Below are positions 35,620-45,764 of a stretch of 64,000 nucleotides of DNA, one piece after another (within the stretch, counting starts at the first letter, position 1; the number at the start of each line of letters is the position of its first letter). The stretch is from Streptomyces albus subsp. chlorinus (GTDB taxonomy: Bacteria > Actinomycetota > Actinomycetes > Streptomycetales > Streptomycetaceae): positions 1,527,415 to 1,591,414 of the forward strand of contig NZ_VJOK01000001.1 in assembly GCF_013302895.1 (NCBI RefSeq), in the 5' to 3' direction. The position numbers were made by a program, and so were the translations under genes. A model generated the notes under the pieces. The model was not told where the DNA came from, ran no database searches, and saw nothing but the letters and a program-made list of their open reading frames with translations.

Positions 35620-35955
35620 CTAGATCTCACCCCGGAGCTTGGCGAGCGCCTCGGCGAGGATCGCCTCGCCGTCCGCGTCGCTGCGCCGTTCGCGCACATA
35701 GGCGAGGTGTGTCTTGTACGGCTCCGTGCGGGGCGGGTCCGGGGGGTTGTCCCGGTCCTTCCCGGCTGGGAAGCCGCAGCGGGGACAGTCCCAGGTCTCG
35801 GGGATCTGCGCGTCGCTGGCGAAGCTCGGCTGGGTCTCGTGCCCGTTGGAGCACCAGAAGGAGATGCGGAGGCGGGGCGCGGACTCGCCTCGCTCGGCCT
35901 CGCCCATCGGCCCCGCTCCGACCCGGCTGCCCCGGATCGCGTTGCCACTTGCCAC
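35620..35955 (-). CDS. RbpA-family RNA polymerase-binding protein (paralogue type)
   Basis: This 111-residue protein has a zinc-ribbon-like pair of Cys motifs, FWCSNGHETQPSF and TWDCPRCGFPAG, followed by a basic segment (RTEPYKTHLAYVRERRSDAD) and a C-terminal sigma-interacting helix (GEAILAEALAKLRGEI). Annotation pipelines label such sequences RbpA. The classical stress-induced S. coelicolor RbpA (SCO1421), as I recall it, is a different sequence with a shorter motif set, so this is probably the second paralogue. The GTG at 35955 has GGGAG 8 nt upstream. RbpA proteins bind RNA polymerase and principal sigma factors and stabilise the open complex. Confidence 0.85.
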   Translation of the reverse strand: MASGNAIRGSRVGAGPMGEAERGESAPRLRISFWCSNGHETQPSFASDAQIPETWDCPRCGFPAGKDRDNPPDPPRTEPYKTHLAYVRERRSDADGEAILAEALAKLRGEI

Positions 35956-36202
35956 GGTCGTAACTCCCTGCCTCACGGTGCTACGGAGCATCGGCACATG
36001 CGCGCGCTCCGCTGCGGGCGCCCTAGTGTACGTAGGGCCCAACGCGCGCCCGGTGACCGGAGTTACTGCGTCGGTACCGGACGCGAGCCCTCATGATAGG
36101 CAGGGGACACGACACCCTGTCAGCTCTTGTGCAGGCGCCGCCTGTCGGATGTGCGCGCGGGAGCGGCTCGGCGGCGGCGCGGCGACGGCGTGCGGCGCGG
36201 CC

Positions 36203-36439
36203 TCAGTTGTCGAACTTCGTCAGCAGGCCGAGCACGACGATGAGGGCGAACCACACCAGGCCGACGACGACCGTGATCCGGTCGAGGTTGCGCTCGGCGA
36301 CCGACGATCCACCGACGGAGGACTGCATTCCGCCGCCGAACATGTCGGAGAGGCCACCGCCCTTGCCCTTGTGCATCAGCACCAGCAGCAGCAGCAGCGC
36401 GCTGAAGACGATGAGGGCGATTGAGAACCCCATGACCAC
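36203..36439 (-). CDS. secG: SecG: preprotein translocase subunit
   Basis: This 78-residue protein has two transmembrane helices (FSIALIVFSALLLLLVLMHK and ITVVVGLVWFALIVVLGLL) joined by the glycine-rich cytosolic loop GKGGGLSDMFGGGMQSSVGG that is the SecG signature. It assists SecYE-mediated protein export. The start is GTG 36439, or ATG 36433 two codons later; GAGAG upstream is weak. It precedes the RbpA-like gene with 247 bp between and follows tpiA after a terminator. Confidence 0.93.
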   Translation of the reverse strand: MVMGFSIALIVFSALLLLLVLMHKGKGGGLSDMFGGGMQSSVGGSSVAERNLDRITVVVGLVWFALIVVLGLLTKFDN

Positions 36440-36507
36440 GGCTGGACCAACTCTCTCGGATCGTGGCTGGACACTTACGGTTGTTTGACACTCAGGGTGA
36501 CGCGATG

Positions 36508-36543
36508 CTTACGGGGCCGGAGCGCGGGCCCCGGCCCCGTAAG
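36508..36543. terminator. Hairpin terminator downstream of tpiA
   Basis: A perfect 13-bp stem CTTACGGGGCCGG/CCGGCCCCGTAAG with a 10-nt loop begins 40 bp beyond the tpiA stop, separating tpiA from secG. Confidence 0.88.
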
Positions 36544-36582
36544 CCTACGACGTGGGGCGGGCCCTCGTCACACGCCGTGGGC

Positions 36583-37359
36583 TCACTGGTCGCGGAACCG
36601 GACGATCTTGACGAACTCCTCCGCGTCCAGCGAGGCACCGCCGACCAGGGCGCCGTCGATGTCGGGCTGCGCCATGATCTTGGCGACGTTGCCCGACTTG
36701 ACGGAGCCGCCGTACTGGATGCGGACCCGCTGCGCCGTCTCCTCGTCGTACAGCTCGGCCAGCCGGCCGCGGATCGCGCCGCAGACCTCCTGCGCGTCCT
36801 CCTCGCCGCAGACCTTGCCGGTGCCGATGGCCCAGACCGGCTCGTAGGCGATCACCAGTGAGGCGACGGACTCGGCCGGTACGTCCTTCAGGCCGCCGTC
36901 GACCTGGGCGAGGGTGTGGCCGACGTGGTTGCCGGCCTCGCGGACGGACAGCTCCTCGCCGACGCACACGATCGGGGTCAGCCCGTGCTGGAGGGCGGCC
37001 TTGACCTTGGCGTTGACGACGGGCTCGTCCTCGCCGTGGTACTGGCGGCGCTCGGAGTGGCCGATGGTGACATAGGTGCAGTTGAGCTTCGCCAGCATCG
37101 CACCGGAGATCTCACCGGTGTAGGCACCGGACTCGTGCGCCGAGAGGTCCTGGGCGCCGTACCTGATCTTCAGCTTGTCGCCGTCGACCAGCGTCTGCAC
37201 GGAGCGCAGGTCGGTGAAGGGCGGCAGGACCGCGACCTCCACGGCCTCGTAGTCCTTGTCCGTGAGCGCGAAAGCGAGCTTCTGGACGTGGGCGATGGCC
37301 TCCAGGTGGTTGAGGTTCATCTTCCAGTTGCCCGCCATCAGCGGGGTGCGGGTGGGCAT
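36583..37359 (-). CDS. tpiA: Triosephosphate isomerase
   Basis: This 258-residue (beta/alpha)8 enzyme has all catalytic parts: Lys13 in GNWKMNLN, the catalytic His in [14 protein letters not shown], the Glu in [20 protein letters not shown] (flexible loop 6 follows it) and the phosphate-binding [11 protein letters not shown] and [16 protein letters not shown] precedes the ATG, and only 5 bp separate it from the pgk stop, so pgk and tpiA form one leftward operon. Confidence 0.97.
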   Translation of the reverse strand: MPTRTPLMAGNWKMNLNHLEAIAHVQKLAFALTDKDYEAVEVAVLPPFTDLRSVQTLVDGDKLKIRYGAQDLSAHESGAYTGEISGAMLAKLNCTYVTIGHSERRQYHGEDEPVVNAKVKAALQHGLTPIVCVGEELSVREAGNHVGHTLAQVDGGLKDVPAESVASLVIAYEPVWAIGTGKVCGEEDAQEVCGAIRGRLAELYDEETAQRVRIQYGGSVKSGNVAKIMAQPDIDGALVGGASLDAEEFVKIVRFRDQ

Positions 37360-37364
37360 GGGGG

Positions 37365-38576
37365 TCAGTCCTCCAGTGCGGCGAGGCCGGGGAGCGTCTT
37401 GCCCTCGAGGTATTCGAGGCTGGCGCCGCCGCCGGTCGAGATGTGTCCGAACGCGTTCTCGTCGAAGCCCAGCTGCCGCACGGCGGCCGCGCTGTCACCG
37501 CCGCCGACGACCGTGAAGGCCGGGCTGTCGAGCAGGCCCTGCGCGACGGCCCTGGTGCCCGCGGCGAAGTCCGGGTGCTCGAAGACACCCATGGGGCCGT
37601 TCCAGAAGACCGTGGCCGCGTCGGCGAGCTTCGCGGCGTAGCGCTTACGGCTCTCCGGGCCGATGTCCAGGCCCTCCAGCTCCGCGGGGATCGCGTCCGC
37701 CGTGACCACCGCCGAGTTCGCGGGGGCCTTGGTCTTCAGGTCGGGGAACTCGGCCGCGGCCACCACGTCCACCGGCAGCACGAACTCCACGCCCAGCTGC
37801 TCGGCGCGGTCCAGATAGCCCTTGACCGCGGGGATCTGGTCCTCCTGAAGGAGCGACTTGCCCACCTCGTAGCCCTTGGCCGCCAGGAAGGTGTAGGCCA
37901 TGCCGCCGCCGACGAGCAGCCGGTCGGCCTTGCCCAGCAGGTGGTCGATGACCCCGAGCTTGTCGGAGACCTTGGCGCCGCCGAGCACCACGGCGTACGG
38001 CCGCTCGACGTCCTCGGTGAGCTTCTTGAGGACACCGACCTCGGTGGCGATCAGGTACCCGGCCGCGTGCGGCAGGCGCGCCGGCAGGTCGTAGACCGAG
38101 GCGTGCTTGCGGTGGACGGCGCCGAAGCCGTCGCCCACGTAGGCGTCGGCCAGCGCGGCCAGCTGGTCGGCGAACGCGCCGCGCTCGGTGTCGTCCTTGC
38201 TGGTCTCACCGGCGTTGAAGCGGAGGTTCTCCAGCAGCGTGACCCCGCCGTCGGCGGTCCCGCCGACGGTGGCCTTCGCGCTGTCCCCCACGGTGTCGGT
38301 CGCGAACGCGACCTCGGTGCCGAGGAGTTCACCGAGCCGCTGCGCGACGGGCGCGAGCGAGAACTGCGGGTCCGGGGCGCCCTTGGGGCGGCCCAGGTGG
38401 GAGGCCACGATCACCCGCGCGCCGCTCTCGGCGAGCTTTTGGATCGTGGGGACGGCGGCGCGGATGCGGCCGTCGTCCGTGATGGTGTCGCCGTCGAGCG
38501 GGACGTTGAGGTCGGCGCGGACGAAGACCCGCTTGCCGGACACTCCGTCGCCGACGAGTTCGTCGATCGTCTTCAT
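37365..38576 (-). CDS. pgk: Phosphoglycerate kinase
   Basis: This 403-residue two-domain kinase has [20 protein letters not shown] with the PGK signature near residue 16, [20 protein letters not shown], the hinge-region [40 protein letters not shown] and the nucleotide-binding [15 protein letters not shown] near the C-terminus. The ATG at 38576 is chosen; the frame extends upstream through the GTGTTCAACCGG repeats but not as PGK sequence. It belongs to a pgk-tpiA unit separate from gap. Confidence 0.97.
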   Translation of the reverse strand: MKTIDELVGDGVSGKRVFVRADLNVPLDGDTITDDGRIRAAVPTIQKLAESGARVIVASHLGRPKGAPDPQFSLAPVAQRLGELLGTEVAFATDTVGDSAKATVGGTADGGVTLLENLRFNAGETSKDDTERGAFADQLAALADAYVGDGFGAVHRKHASVYDLPARLPHAAGYLIATEVGVLKKLTEDVERPYAVVLGGAKVSDKLGVIDHLLGKADRLLVGGGMAYTFLAAKGYEVGKSLLQEDQIPAVKGYLDRAEQLGVEFVLPVDVVAAAEFPDLKTKAPANSAVVTADAIPAELEGLDIGPESRKRYAAKLADAATVFWNGPMGVFEHPDFAAGTRAVAQGLLDSPAFTVVGGGDSAAAVRQLGFDENAFGHISTGGGASLEYLEGKTLPGLAALED

Positions 38577-38607
38577 GGCTGGCTCCTGTCGAGGGGTCCG
38601 GGGCTGC

Positions 38608-38656
38608 CCCGGTCGAACACCCGGTTGAACACCTGGTGGCACGCCCGGTTGAACAC
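38608..38656 (-). repeat. 12-bp direct repeats GTGTTCAACCGG upstream of pgk
   Basis: On the minus strand GTGTTCAACCGGG occurs at 38644-38656 and 38620-38632, and GTGTTCGACCGGG at 38608-38620, in 12-bp register with one degenerate unit between. They lie 32-80 bp before the pgk ATG, immediately after the gap terminator, and could be a multi-site operator (the GTTCAACC word recalls PhoP-type GTTCACC repeats) or a leader repeat. Confidence 0.7.
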
Positions 38657-38663
38657 TGCATGG

Positions 38664-38694
38664 GACAGGGCTCGTGCGGCGCACGAGCCCTGTC
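38664..38694. terminator. Hairpin terminator downstream of gap
   Basis: A perfect 14-bp stem GACAGGGCTCGTGC/GCACGAGCCCTGTC with a 3-nt loop starts 23 bp after the gap stop codon. Confidence 0.92.
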
Positions 38695-38716
38695 GTTCAG
38701 CTGTGGCCGCCCGGGT

Positions 38717-39736
<1,020 letters not shown>

Positions 39737-39743
39737 CTAGGTA

Positions 39744-39763
39744 CGCCGGTGCGGACACCGGCG
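39744..39763 (-). promoter_or_regulatory. Hairpin in the gap 5' leader
   Basis: A perfect stem CGCCGGTG-TCCG-CACCGGCG (minus-strand reading) lies 23-42 nt before the gap start, ending 11 nt before the ribosome binding site. Whether it is an attenuator, an operator or only a stability element is not known. Confidence 0.4.
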
Positions 39764-39863
39764 AGTGCTGTTTGGGATGTCCCCGACCGAGTCCGACCCT
39801 ACCTCTCCATCGCGGCGGGGATCACATCGGCCGGACGGGCCGGAGAGCCGTGTCAGCCAGCCG

Positions 39864-39934
39864 CTCAGCCGAGCAATTCGGGGCTCGTTCCGATGCCCTT
39901 TTCCTTGCTCAACCGAGCATTTCCCGGCTCATTC
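39864..39934. repeat. 27-bp imperfect direct repeat between whiA and gap
   Basis: CTCAGCCGAGCAATTCGGGG... (39864-39890) recurs as CTCAACCGAGCATTTCCCGG... (39908-39934), about 21 of 27 positions identical, 44 bp apart. Each copy contains GAGC...GCTC and can form a small hairpin. It lies just beyond the whiA stop. Confidence 0.6.
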
Positions 39935-39955
39935 AGCCGATGCTCGGCCGGCCCG

Positions 39956-40933
39956 TCAGCCGACCATTTCCTCGGTCAGATTGGACTCGGTACCCGGAAT
40001 TCCGAGGTCCTGCGCACGCTTGTCCGCCATCGCCAGCAGCCGCCTGATCCGGCCCGCCACCGCGTCCTTGGTCAGCGGCGGGTCCGCGAGCGCCCCCAGC
40101 TCCTCCAAAGAGGCCTGCTTGTGCTCCATGCGCAGCCGTCCGGCGGCGGCCAGGTGCTCGGGCACCTCGTCGCCGAGGATCTCCAGCGCGCGCTGCACCC
40201 GGGCGCCGGCGGCGACGGCCGCGCGGGCCGAGCGGCGCAGGTTGGCGTCGTCGAAGTTGGCGAGCCGGTTGGCGGTGGCCCGCACCTCGCGGCGCATCCG
40301 CCGCTCCTCCCAGGCCAGCACCGACTCATGGGCGCCCAGCCGCGTCAGCAGCGCGCCGATGGCGTCACCGTCCCGGACGACGACGCGGTCCACGCCGCGC
40401 ACCTCGCGGGCCTTCGCGGCGATCTGCAGCCGCCTCGCCGCGCCGACGAGGGCGAGCGCCGCCTCCGGTCCCGGACAGGTGACCTCCAAGGAGGAGCTGC
40501 GGCCGGGCTCGGTGAGCGAACCGTGGGCGAGGAACGCGCCGCGCCAGGCGGCCTCGGCGTCGCAGGTGGCCCCCGAGACCACCTGCGGGGGCAGGCCCCG
40601 GATGGGGCGGCCCCGGCCGTCGACGAGGCCGGTCTGCCGGGCGAGCTGGTCACCGCCCGCGACCACCCGTACGACGTACCGGCTGTTGCGCCGCAGCCCG
40701 CTGGGTGCCATCACCACCAGATCGGAGGAGTGGCCGAAGATCTCCAGGATGTCCTTGCGCAGCCGCCGGGCGGCGATGCCCGTGTCCAGCTCCGCCTCGA
40801 TCACGATCCGCCCGCTCACCAGGTGCAGCCCACCCGCGAAGCGCAGGATCGACGAGACCTCTGACTTCCGGCAGCAGGTGCGGGTGACGGGAAGCCGGGA
40901 GATCTCGTCCTTCACCGCAGGCGTCATCGCCAT
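39956..40933 (-). CDS. whiA: WhiA: sporulation regulator
   Basis: This 325-residue protein joins an N-terminal LAGLIDADG-like domain ([40 protein letters not shown]) to a C-terminal helix-turn-helix ([20 protein letters not shown], then [18 protein letters not shown]). It works with WhiB to switch aerial hyphae from growth to sporulation septation in Streptomyces. It is near identical to the S. coelicolor protein as I recall it, but the C-terminus ends NLTEEMVG, a few residues shorter. Its first 10 bp overlap the yvcK stop, making it the last gene of the operon uvrC-rapZ-yvcK-whiA. Confidence 0.96.
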   Translation of the reverse strand: MAMTPAVKDEISRLPVTRTCCRKSEVSSILRFAGGLHLVSGRIVIEAELDTGIAARRLRKDILEIFGHSSDLVVMAPSGLRRNSRYVVRVVAGGDQLARQTGLVDGRGRPIRGLPPQVVSGATCDAEAAWRGAFLAHGSLTEPGRSSSLEVTCPGPEAALALVGAARRLQIAAKAREVRGVDRVVVRDGDAIGALLTRLGAHESVLAWEERRMRREVRATANRLANFDDANLRRSARAAVAAGARVQRALEILGDEVPEHLAAAGRLRMEHKQASLEELGALADPPLTKDAVAGRIRRLLAMADKRAQDLGIPGTESNLTEEMVG

Positions 40934-41958
40934 GGGCCGATCCTTCCATGCATCCGAAAAATACGGTCGTACGCGGCGGCCAGCAGCTCCGGATCGTGCC
41001 GGGAAGCCCCTTCAGATGCCGCCACGGGCGCCAGCTCGACCTTCCCGCCCAGCTGCTCGGCGGCCTCGCTGAGGGAGTCCTGGTCGGGCACGGCATCCTG
41101 GTCGGCCAGCACCACGTCGAAGGTGAGTTTAGGGGCGTGTCGGGCCAAAACCTCCAAATGACGCTGCGGGGAAAAACCGTCCGTTTCCCCCGGCTGCGGA
41201 GCGAGGTTGAGAGAGAGGACCTTGCGCGCCTTGGTCTCGGTGAGCGCCTGGAGCAGTTCGGGTACCAGCAGGTGCGGGATGACGGAGGAGAACCAGGAGC
41301 CCGGCCCCAGCACCACCCAGTCGGCGTCGAGCACGGCGCGTACGGCCTCCGGCACGGCGGGCGGGTCGTGCGGGACCAGGTGGACCTCCTGGACCTCGCC
41401 GGGGGTGAGGGCGACGGTGGCCTGGCCGCGGACCGTGGACAGGTCGTCGGGGTGCGCGGGGTCGTGGCCGCGCACCAGGGCGCGCAGCTCCAGCGGAACG
41501 GCGGACATCGGCAGCACCCTGCCGTGCGCCCCCAGCAGCTTGCCGACCAGGTCGAGCGCCTGCACATGGTCGCCCAGCTGTTCCCACAGGGCGACGATCA
41601 GCAGGTTGCCGACCGCGTGGTCGTGCAGGTCGCCGCGGCTGACGAAGCGGTGCTGGATCACCTCGGCCCAGGTGCGGCCCCACTCGTCGTCGCCGCACAG
41701 CGCCGCCAGCGCCTTGCGCAGGTCCCCGGGGGGCAGCACACCCAGCTCGTCGCGCAGCCGCCCGCTGGAGCCGCCGTCGTCGGCGACGGTGACCACGGCG
41801 GTGAGGTCCCCGGTGATGCGGCGCAGCGCCGTCAGCGACGCCGACAGTCCCATGCCGCCGCCGAGCGCCACCACCTTGGGCTGCTTGGAGGTGAGGCCGC
41901 GCAGCGCTCCGCGCGGCCCGGCCAGATGCCTCAGGCTCCTACGGGCCATGGGCGTCAC
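40924..41958 (-). CDS. yvcK: YvcK/GlmR-family regulatory protein
   Basis: This 344-residue member of the CofD-like family starts the fold with [20 protein letters not shown], followed by [20 protein letters not shown] and [40 protein letters not shown] is the second nucleotide-binding segment. YvcK/GlmR binds UDP-sugars and regulates carbon flow to the cell wall in Firmicutes; the Streptomyces role is inferred. The GTG at 41958 overlaps the rapZ stop (GTGA); an ATG three codons later is an alternative. It overlaps whiA by 10 bp. Confidence 0.94.
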   Translation of the reverse strand: MTPMARRSLRHLAGPRGALRGLTSKQPKVVALGGGMGLSASLTALRRITGDLTAVVTVADDGGSSGRLRDELGVLPPGDLRKALAALCGDDEWGRTWAEVIQHRFVSRGDLHDHAVGNLLIVALWEQLGDHVQALDLVGKLLGAHGRVLPMSAVPLELRALVRGHDPAHPDDLSTVRGQATVALTPGEVQEVHLVPHDPPAVPEAVRAVLDADWVVLGPGSWFSSVIPHLLVPELLQALTETKARKVLSLNLAPQPGETDGFSPQRHLEVLARHAPKLTFDVVLADQDAVPDQDSLSEAAEQLGGKVELAPVAASEGASRHDPELLAAAYDRIFRMHGRIGPWR

Positions 41959-42941
41959 TCACGCCCCATGTCACGGTGGACGACCACCGTCTCCACGCCC
42001 CCGTCGGACAGCCTGCGGGCCAGCTTCTCGGACATGGCGACGCTGCGGTGCTTGCCGCCGGTGCAGCCCACGGCGACGGTGACGTACCGCTTGCCCTCCC
42101 TGCGGTAGCCGGCCGCGATCAGCTGGAGCAACTCCGTGTAGCGGTCCAGGAACTCCTTGGCACCGGGCTGGTTGAAGACGTAGTTGGAGACCTCCTCGCT
42201 GGTGCCGGTGTAGGGGCGCAGCTCGGGGACCCAGTGCGGGTTGGGCAGGAAGCGGCAGTCCACGACGAGGTCGGCGTCCACGGGCAGCCCGTATTTGTAG
42301 CCGAACGACATGACGGTGGCCCGCAGTTCCGGCTCCTCGTCGCCCGCGAACTGGGCGTCCAGCTTGGCCCGCAGCTCGTGCACGTTCAGGCTGGAGGTGT
42401 CGATCACCAGGTCGGCGTCGCCGCGCAGCTCGCGCAGCAGGTCGCGCTCGGCGGCGATGCCGTCCACGATGCGGCCGTCGCCCTGGAGCGGGTGGGGCCG
42501 GCGCACCGACTCGAAGCGGCGCACCAAGGCCTCGTCGGAGGCCTCCAGGAAGACGATGCGCCGGGCGACGTTGAAGGCCGCCAGGTCGGCGAGCGAGCCC
42601 TTGAGGTTGTCGAAGAAGTTGCGGCCGCGCACGTCGACGACCACCGCGATCCTGGCGACGTTGCCCTGGGACCGGGCACCCAGCTCGACCATGGTCGGGA
42701 TCAGCTCCGGCGGCAGGTTGTCGACCACGAACCAGCCGAGATCCTCCAGACACTTGGCCGCGGTGCTGCGGCCCGCACCCGACATCCCGGAGATGATCAC
42801 CAACTCCGGGATCGTCGCGTTCGCCGACTCCTCCGGCTGCGCCGTCCCCAGCGTACTCACCACTGCTCCGTCTCCGCGCTGCTCGCTCTGCGCGCTCATG
42901 CTGTCATCCCCCGGGGTGTCGTCTTCGTGCGGTTTGCTCAC
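41955..42941 (-). CDS. rapZ: RapZ/YvcJ-family nucleotide-binding protein
   Basis: This 328-residue P-loop protein has Walker [21 protein letters not shown] near residue 50. The expected Lys is replaced by Arg (GAGRST), apparently a conserved actinobacterial variant. [30 protein letters not shown] and the C-terminal [20 protein letters not shown] and [20 protein letters not shown] follow. Enterobacterial RapZ controls glucosamine-6-phosphate synthase through small RNAs; actinobacterial function is unresolved. The GTG at 42941 overlaps the uvrC stop (GTGA). Confidence 0.94.
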   Translation of the reverse strand: MSKPHEDDTPGDDSMSAQSEQRGDGAVVSTLGTAQPEESANATIPELVIISGMSGAGRSTAAKCLEDLGWFVVDNLPPELIPTMVELGARSQGNVARIAVVVDVRGRNFFDNLKGSLADLAAFNVARRIVFLEASDEALVRRFESVRRPHPLQGDGRIVDGIAAERDLLRELRGDADLVIDTSSLNVHELRAKLDAQFAGDEEPELRATVMSFGYKYGLPVDADLVVDCRFLPNPHWVPELRPYTGTSEEVSNYVFNQPGAKEFLDRYTELLQLIAAGYRREGKRYVTVAVGCTGGKHRSVAMSEKLARRLSDGGVETVVVHRDMGRE

Positions 42942-45010
42942 TCTTCTTCAACGATCTCACCCGTGGCGGTATTCACCGCCGGACCCGAGGGCACGGCCCC
43001 GGCCAGCGCCGCCACGACCGTCTCGGCGGTCTTGCGGCCCACGCCGGGGACCTGGGAGATCTCCTCCACGGAGGCGGCACGCAGCTTCTTGACCGAGCCG
43101 AAGTGCTTGAGCAGCGCCTTCTTGCGGGCCTCCCCCAGACCCTGCACGTCGTCCAGCGGGCTGCTGCGGAGCCGCTTGCCCCGCTTGCCGCGCTGGTAGC
43201 GGATGGCGAAGCGGTGCGCCTCGTCGCGGACCCGCTGGAGCAGGTAGAGGCCCTCGCTGGAGCGGGGCAGCACCACCGGGTCGCTCTCGCCGGGCAGCCA
43301 CACCTCTTCCAGCCGCTTGGCCAGCCCGCAGACGGCCACGTCGTCGATGCCCAGCTCGTCCAGCGCCGCCTGCGCGGCGGCGACCTGCGGCTGCCCGCCG
43401 TCGACGACCACGAGCTGCGGCGGGTACGCGAACTTCTTGGGCCGCCCCTCCTCGTCCCGCCCGGCGCCCTGGGCGGGCTGCGCGGGCTGGGCGGATCCGT
43501 CCGCGGGGTGCGGGGCAGGGGCCCGGCCCGCCGGCCCCGCCTCCAGTTCGCCGCCCAGCTCCTCCTCCGGCCACTCCCCGGTCCGCTGCTTGTCCACCAG
43601 GTAGCGGCGGAAGCGGCGGCTGACGACCTCGTGCATGGCCCGCACGTCGTCCTGGCCCGCGAAGGACTTGATCTGGAAGCGGCGGTACTCGCTCTTGCGC
43701 GCGAGGCCGTCCTCGAAGACGACCATGGAGGCCACCACGTCGTCACCCTGGAGGTGGGAGATGTCGAAGCACTCGATGCGCAGCGGGGCCGAGTCCAGAT
43801 CGAGGGCCTCGGCGATCTCCTCCAGCGCGCGGGAGCGGGTGGTCAGGTCGGAGGCCCGCTTGGTCTTGTGCAGCACCAGGGCGTGCTCGGCGTTGCGCCG
43901 GACCGTCTCCATCAGGGCGCGCTTGTCGCCGCGCTGCGGGATGCGCAGGCTCACCTGGGCGCCGCGCCGCTCGGAGAGCCACTGCGCTATGGGCTCCGCC
44001 GGCTCGGGCAGGGCCGGGACCAGCACCTCCTTGGGGACGCCGCCGCTGCCGCCGCCGGTGGCCGCGTCGCCCTCCTCGGCGCCGTAGAGCTGCTGGAGCG
44101 CGTGCTCGACCAGCTCGGCGGTGCCCACCGCCTCGACCTTGTCGGTGACCCAGCCGCGCTGCCCGCGTACGCGACCGCCGCGTACATGGAAGATCTGGAC
44201 GGCGGCCTCCAGCTCGTCCTCGGCCACCGCGATCAGATCGGCGTCGGTGGCGTCGGTGAGGACGACGGCGTTCTTCTCCATCGCGCGCTTGAGCGCGTCG
44301 ATGTCGTCGCGCAGCCGGGCGGCGCGCTCGTACTCCAGCTCCTCGGCCGCCTCCTGCATCTCCCGCTCCAGGCGGCGCAGGTAGGAGCCGGTGTGCCCGG
44401 CCATGAAGTCGCAGAACTCCTCGGCCAGTTCGCGGTGCTCCTGCGGGGTGACCCGGCCGACGCAGGGGGCGGAGCACTTGCCGATGTAGCCGAGCAGGCA
44501 GGGGCGGCCGATCTGCCGGGAGCGCTTGAAGACCCCCGCGGAGCAGGTGCGCACGGGGAAGACCCGCAGCATCAGGTCGACCGTCTCGCGGATGGCCCAC
44601 GCCTGGCCGTAGGGGCCGAAGTAGCGCACGCCCTTCTTCTTGGGGCCGCGCATCACCTGGACGCGGGGGAACTCCTCGTTCATCGTCACCGCGAGGGACG
44701 GATAGCTCTTGTCGTCGCGGTACTTGACGTTGAAGCGGGGCGCGAACTCCTGGATCCAGGTGTATTCGAGCTGGAGGGCCTCCACCTCGGTGCTCACGAC
44801 CGTCCACTCGACGGAGGCCGCCGTGGTCACCATCGTGCGGGTGCGCGGATGGAGGCCGGCGAGGTCCTGGAAGTAGTTGCCGAGCCGCTGGCGGAGGCTC
44901 TTGGCCTTGCCGACGTAGATCACCCTGCGGTGTTCGTCGCGGAAGCGGTAGACCCCGGGCGAGTCGGGGATCTCTCCCGGTTTCGGACGGTAGGTGGAGG
45001 GGTCTGCCAT
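42938..45010 (-). CDS. uvrC: UvrC: excinuclease ABC subunit C
   Basis: This 690-residue nuclease of nucleotide excision repair has an N-terminal GIY-YIG domain ([20 protein letters not shown]), the UVR coiled-coil that contacts UvrB ([20 protein letters not shown] near residue 215), an RNase H-like endonuclease domain ([40 protein letters not shown]) and C-terminal helix-hairpin-helix motifs ([20 protein letters not shown]). A Pro/Ala/Gly-rich insertion of about 45 residues (near 485-530) splits the endonuclease domain. The ATG at 45010 has a leaderless -10 box. It heads the uvrC-rapZ-yvcK-whiA operon. Confidence 0.97.
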   Translation of the reverse strand: MADPSTYRPKPGEIPDSPGVYRFRDEHRRVIYVGKAKSLRQRLGNYFQDLAGLHPRTRTMVTTAASVEWTVVSTEVEALQLEYTWIQEFAPRFNVKYRDDKSYPSLAVTMNEEFPRVQVMRGPKKKGVRYFGPYGQAWAIRETVDLMLRVFPVRTCSAGVFKRSRQIGRPCLLGYIGKCSAPCVGRVTPQEHRELAEEFCDFMAGHTGSYLRRLEREMQEAAEELEYERAARLRDDIDALKRAMEKNAVVLTDATDADLIAVAEDELEAAVQIFHVRGGRVRGQRGWVTDKVEAVGTAELVEHALQQLYGAEEGDAATGGGSGGVPKEVLVPALPEPAEPIAQWLSERRGAQVSLRIPQRGDKRALMETVRRNAEHALVLHKTKRASDLTTRSRALEEIAEALDLDSAPLRIECFDISHLQGDDVVASMVVFEDGLARKSEYRRFQIKSFAGQDDVRAMHEVVSRRFRRYLVDKQRTGEWPEEELGGELEAGPAGRAPAPHPADGSAQPAQPAQGAGRDEEGRPKKFAYPPQLVVVDGGQPQVAAAQAALDELGIDDVAVCGLAKRLEEVWLPGESDPVVLPRSSEGLYLLQRVRDEAHRFAIRYQRGKRGKRLRSSPLDDVQGLGEARKKALLKHFGSVKKLRAASVEEISQVPGVGRKTAETVVAALAGAVPSGPAVNTATGEIVEEE

Positions 45011-45017
45011 ACCTCAC

Positions 45018-45023
45018 ACCCTA
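45018..45023 (-). promoter_or_regulatory. -10 box TAGGGT, leaderless promoter of the uvrC operon
   Basis: TAGGGT on the minus strand ends 7 nt before the uvrC ATG, with a 7-nt gap GTGAGGT. The GAGG within it is too close to act as a ribosome binding site. Confidence 0.55.
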
Positions 45024-45095
45024 CTGGGGCGGGGTGACAGCGATCATCGGGCGCGCGGCCCCGGGCCGCGCGCCCCTCAGCGTGTGCGCCGTCGG

Positions 45096-45752
45096 CTACC
45101 AGCCGCGTTCGCGCCACTCCGCCAGGTGCGGGCGCTCGGTCCCCAGAGTGGTGTCGGCGCCGTGCCCGGGGTACACCCAGGTCTCGTCCGGGAGTTGGCC
45201 GAACAGCTTGTTCTCGACGTCGTCGATGAGGCGGGCGAAGTTCTCCGCGTCGCCGAAGGTGTTGCCCACCCCGCCGGGGAAGAGGCAGTCGCCCGTGAAC
45301 AGGTGCGGGTGGCCGGAGGGGTCGTCGTAGACGAGGGCCACGGAGCCGGGGGTGTGCCCGGTCAGGTGGCGTGCGGTCAGCTCCACCTCGCCGACCCGCA
45401 GAGTGTCCCCGTCCTCGAGCAGGACATCGGTGGGGACGGGGATGCCCTCGGCGTCGTACCGCCCGGCGCAGGTGCGCGCCCCCGTGGCGGCCACCACCTC
45501 GGCCAGCGCCTGCCAGTGGTCGCCGTGCCGGTGGGTGGTGACGACGGAGGCGATGCCGTCGTCACCGATGAGTTCCAGCAGGGTGCCCGCGTCGTTCGCG
45601 GCGTCGATCAGGAGCTGCTGCCCTGTGGCCCGGCAGCGCAGCAGGTACGCGTTGTTGTCCATGGGGCCGACGGCGACCTTGGAGATCATCAGATCCCGCA
45701 GCTCGTGCACGTCCGCGGGGCCGCCGACCGTCACGTTTCCGCTGTATGGCAT
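45096..45752 (-). CDS. Metallo-beta-lactamase-fold hydrolase
   Basis: This 218-residue protein has the zinc-binding HRHGDHWQAL motif (HxHxDH near residue 75), ARHLTGHTPGSVALVYDD with the second His, HLFTGDCLFPGGVGNT with the bridging Asp, and the final YPGHGADTTLGTERPHL. This is the glyoxalase II/rhodanese-linked MBL arrangement; hydroxyacylglutathione-like, persulfide or mycothiol-thioester hydrolysis are possibilities. The next gene leftward in order of transcription is uvrC, and the DinB-fold protein upstream suggests mycothiol chemistry. The start ATG is leaderless. Confidence 0.9.
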   Translation of the reverse strand: MPYSGNVTVGGPADVHELRDLMISKVAVGPMDNNAYLLRCRATGQQLLIDAANDAGTLLELIGDDGIASVVTTHRHGDHWQALAEVVAATGARTCAGRYDAEGIPVPTDVLLEDGDTLRVGEVELTARHLTGHTPGSVALVYDDPSGHPHLFTGDCLFPGGVGNTFGDAENFARLIDDVENKLFGQLPDETWVYPGHGADTTLGTERPHLAEWRERGW

Positions 45753-45758
45753 GGGCTC

Positions 45759-45764
45759 ACCCTA
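45759..45764 (-). promoter_or_regulatory. -10 box TAGGGT, leaderless promoter of the MBL-fold gene
   Basis: TAGGGT on the minus strand is 6 nt before the ATG at 45752. It lies across the stop codon end of the upstream gene (stop at 45762-45764), so it is an internal promoter within a co-directional pair. Confidence 0.5.

Noticed and set aside
36044-36202. tRNA gene near secG, as in some bacteria
   Set aside because: No cloverleaf, no GGTTCGA-type T-loop and no acceptor stem in the RbpA-secG gap.
38608-38656. CRISPR-like array before pgk
   Set aside because: Units are 12 bp with no spacers of constant length; no cas genes are near.
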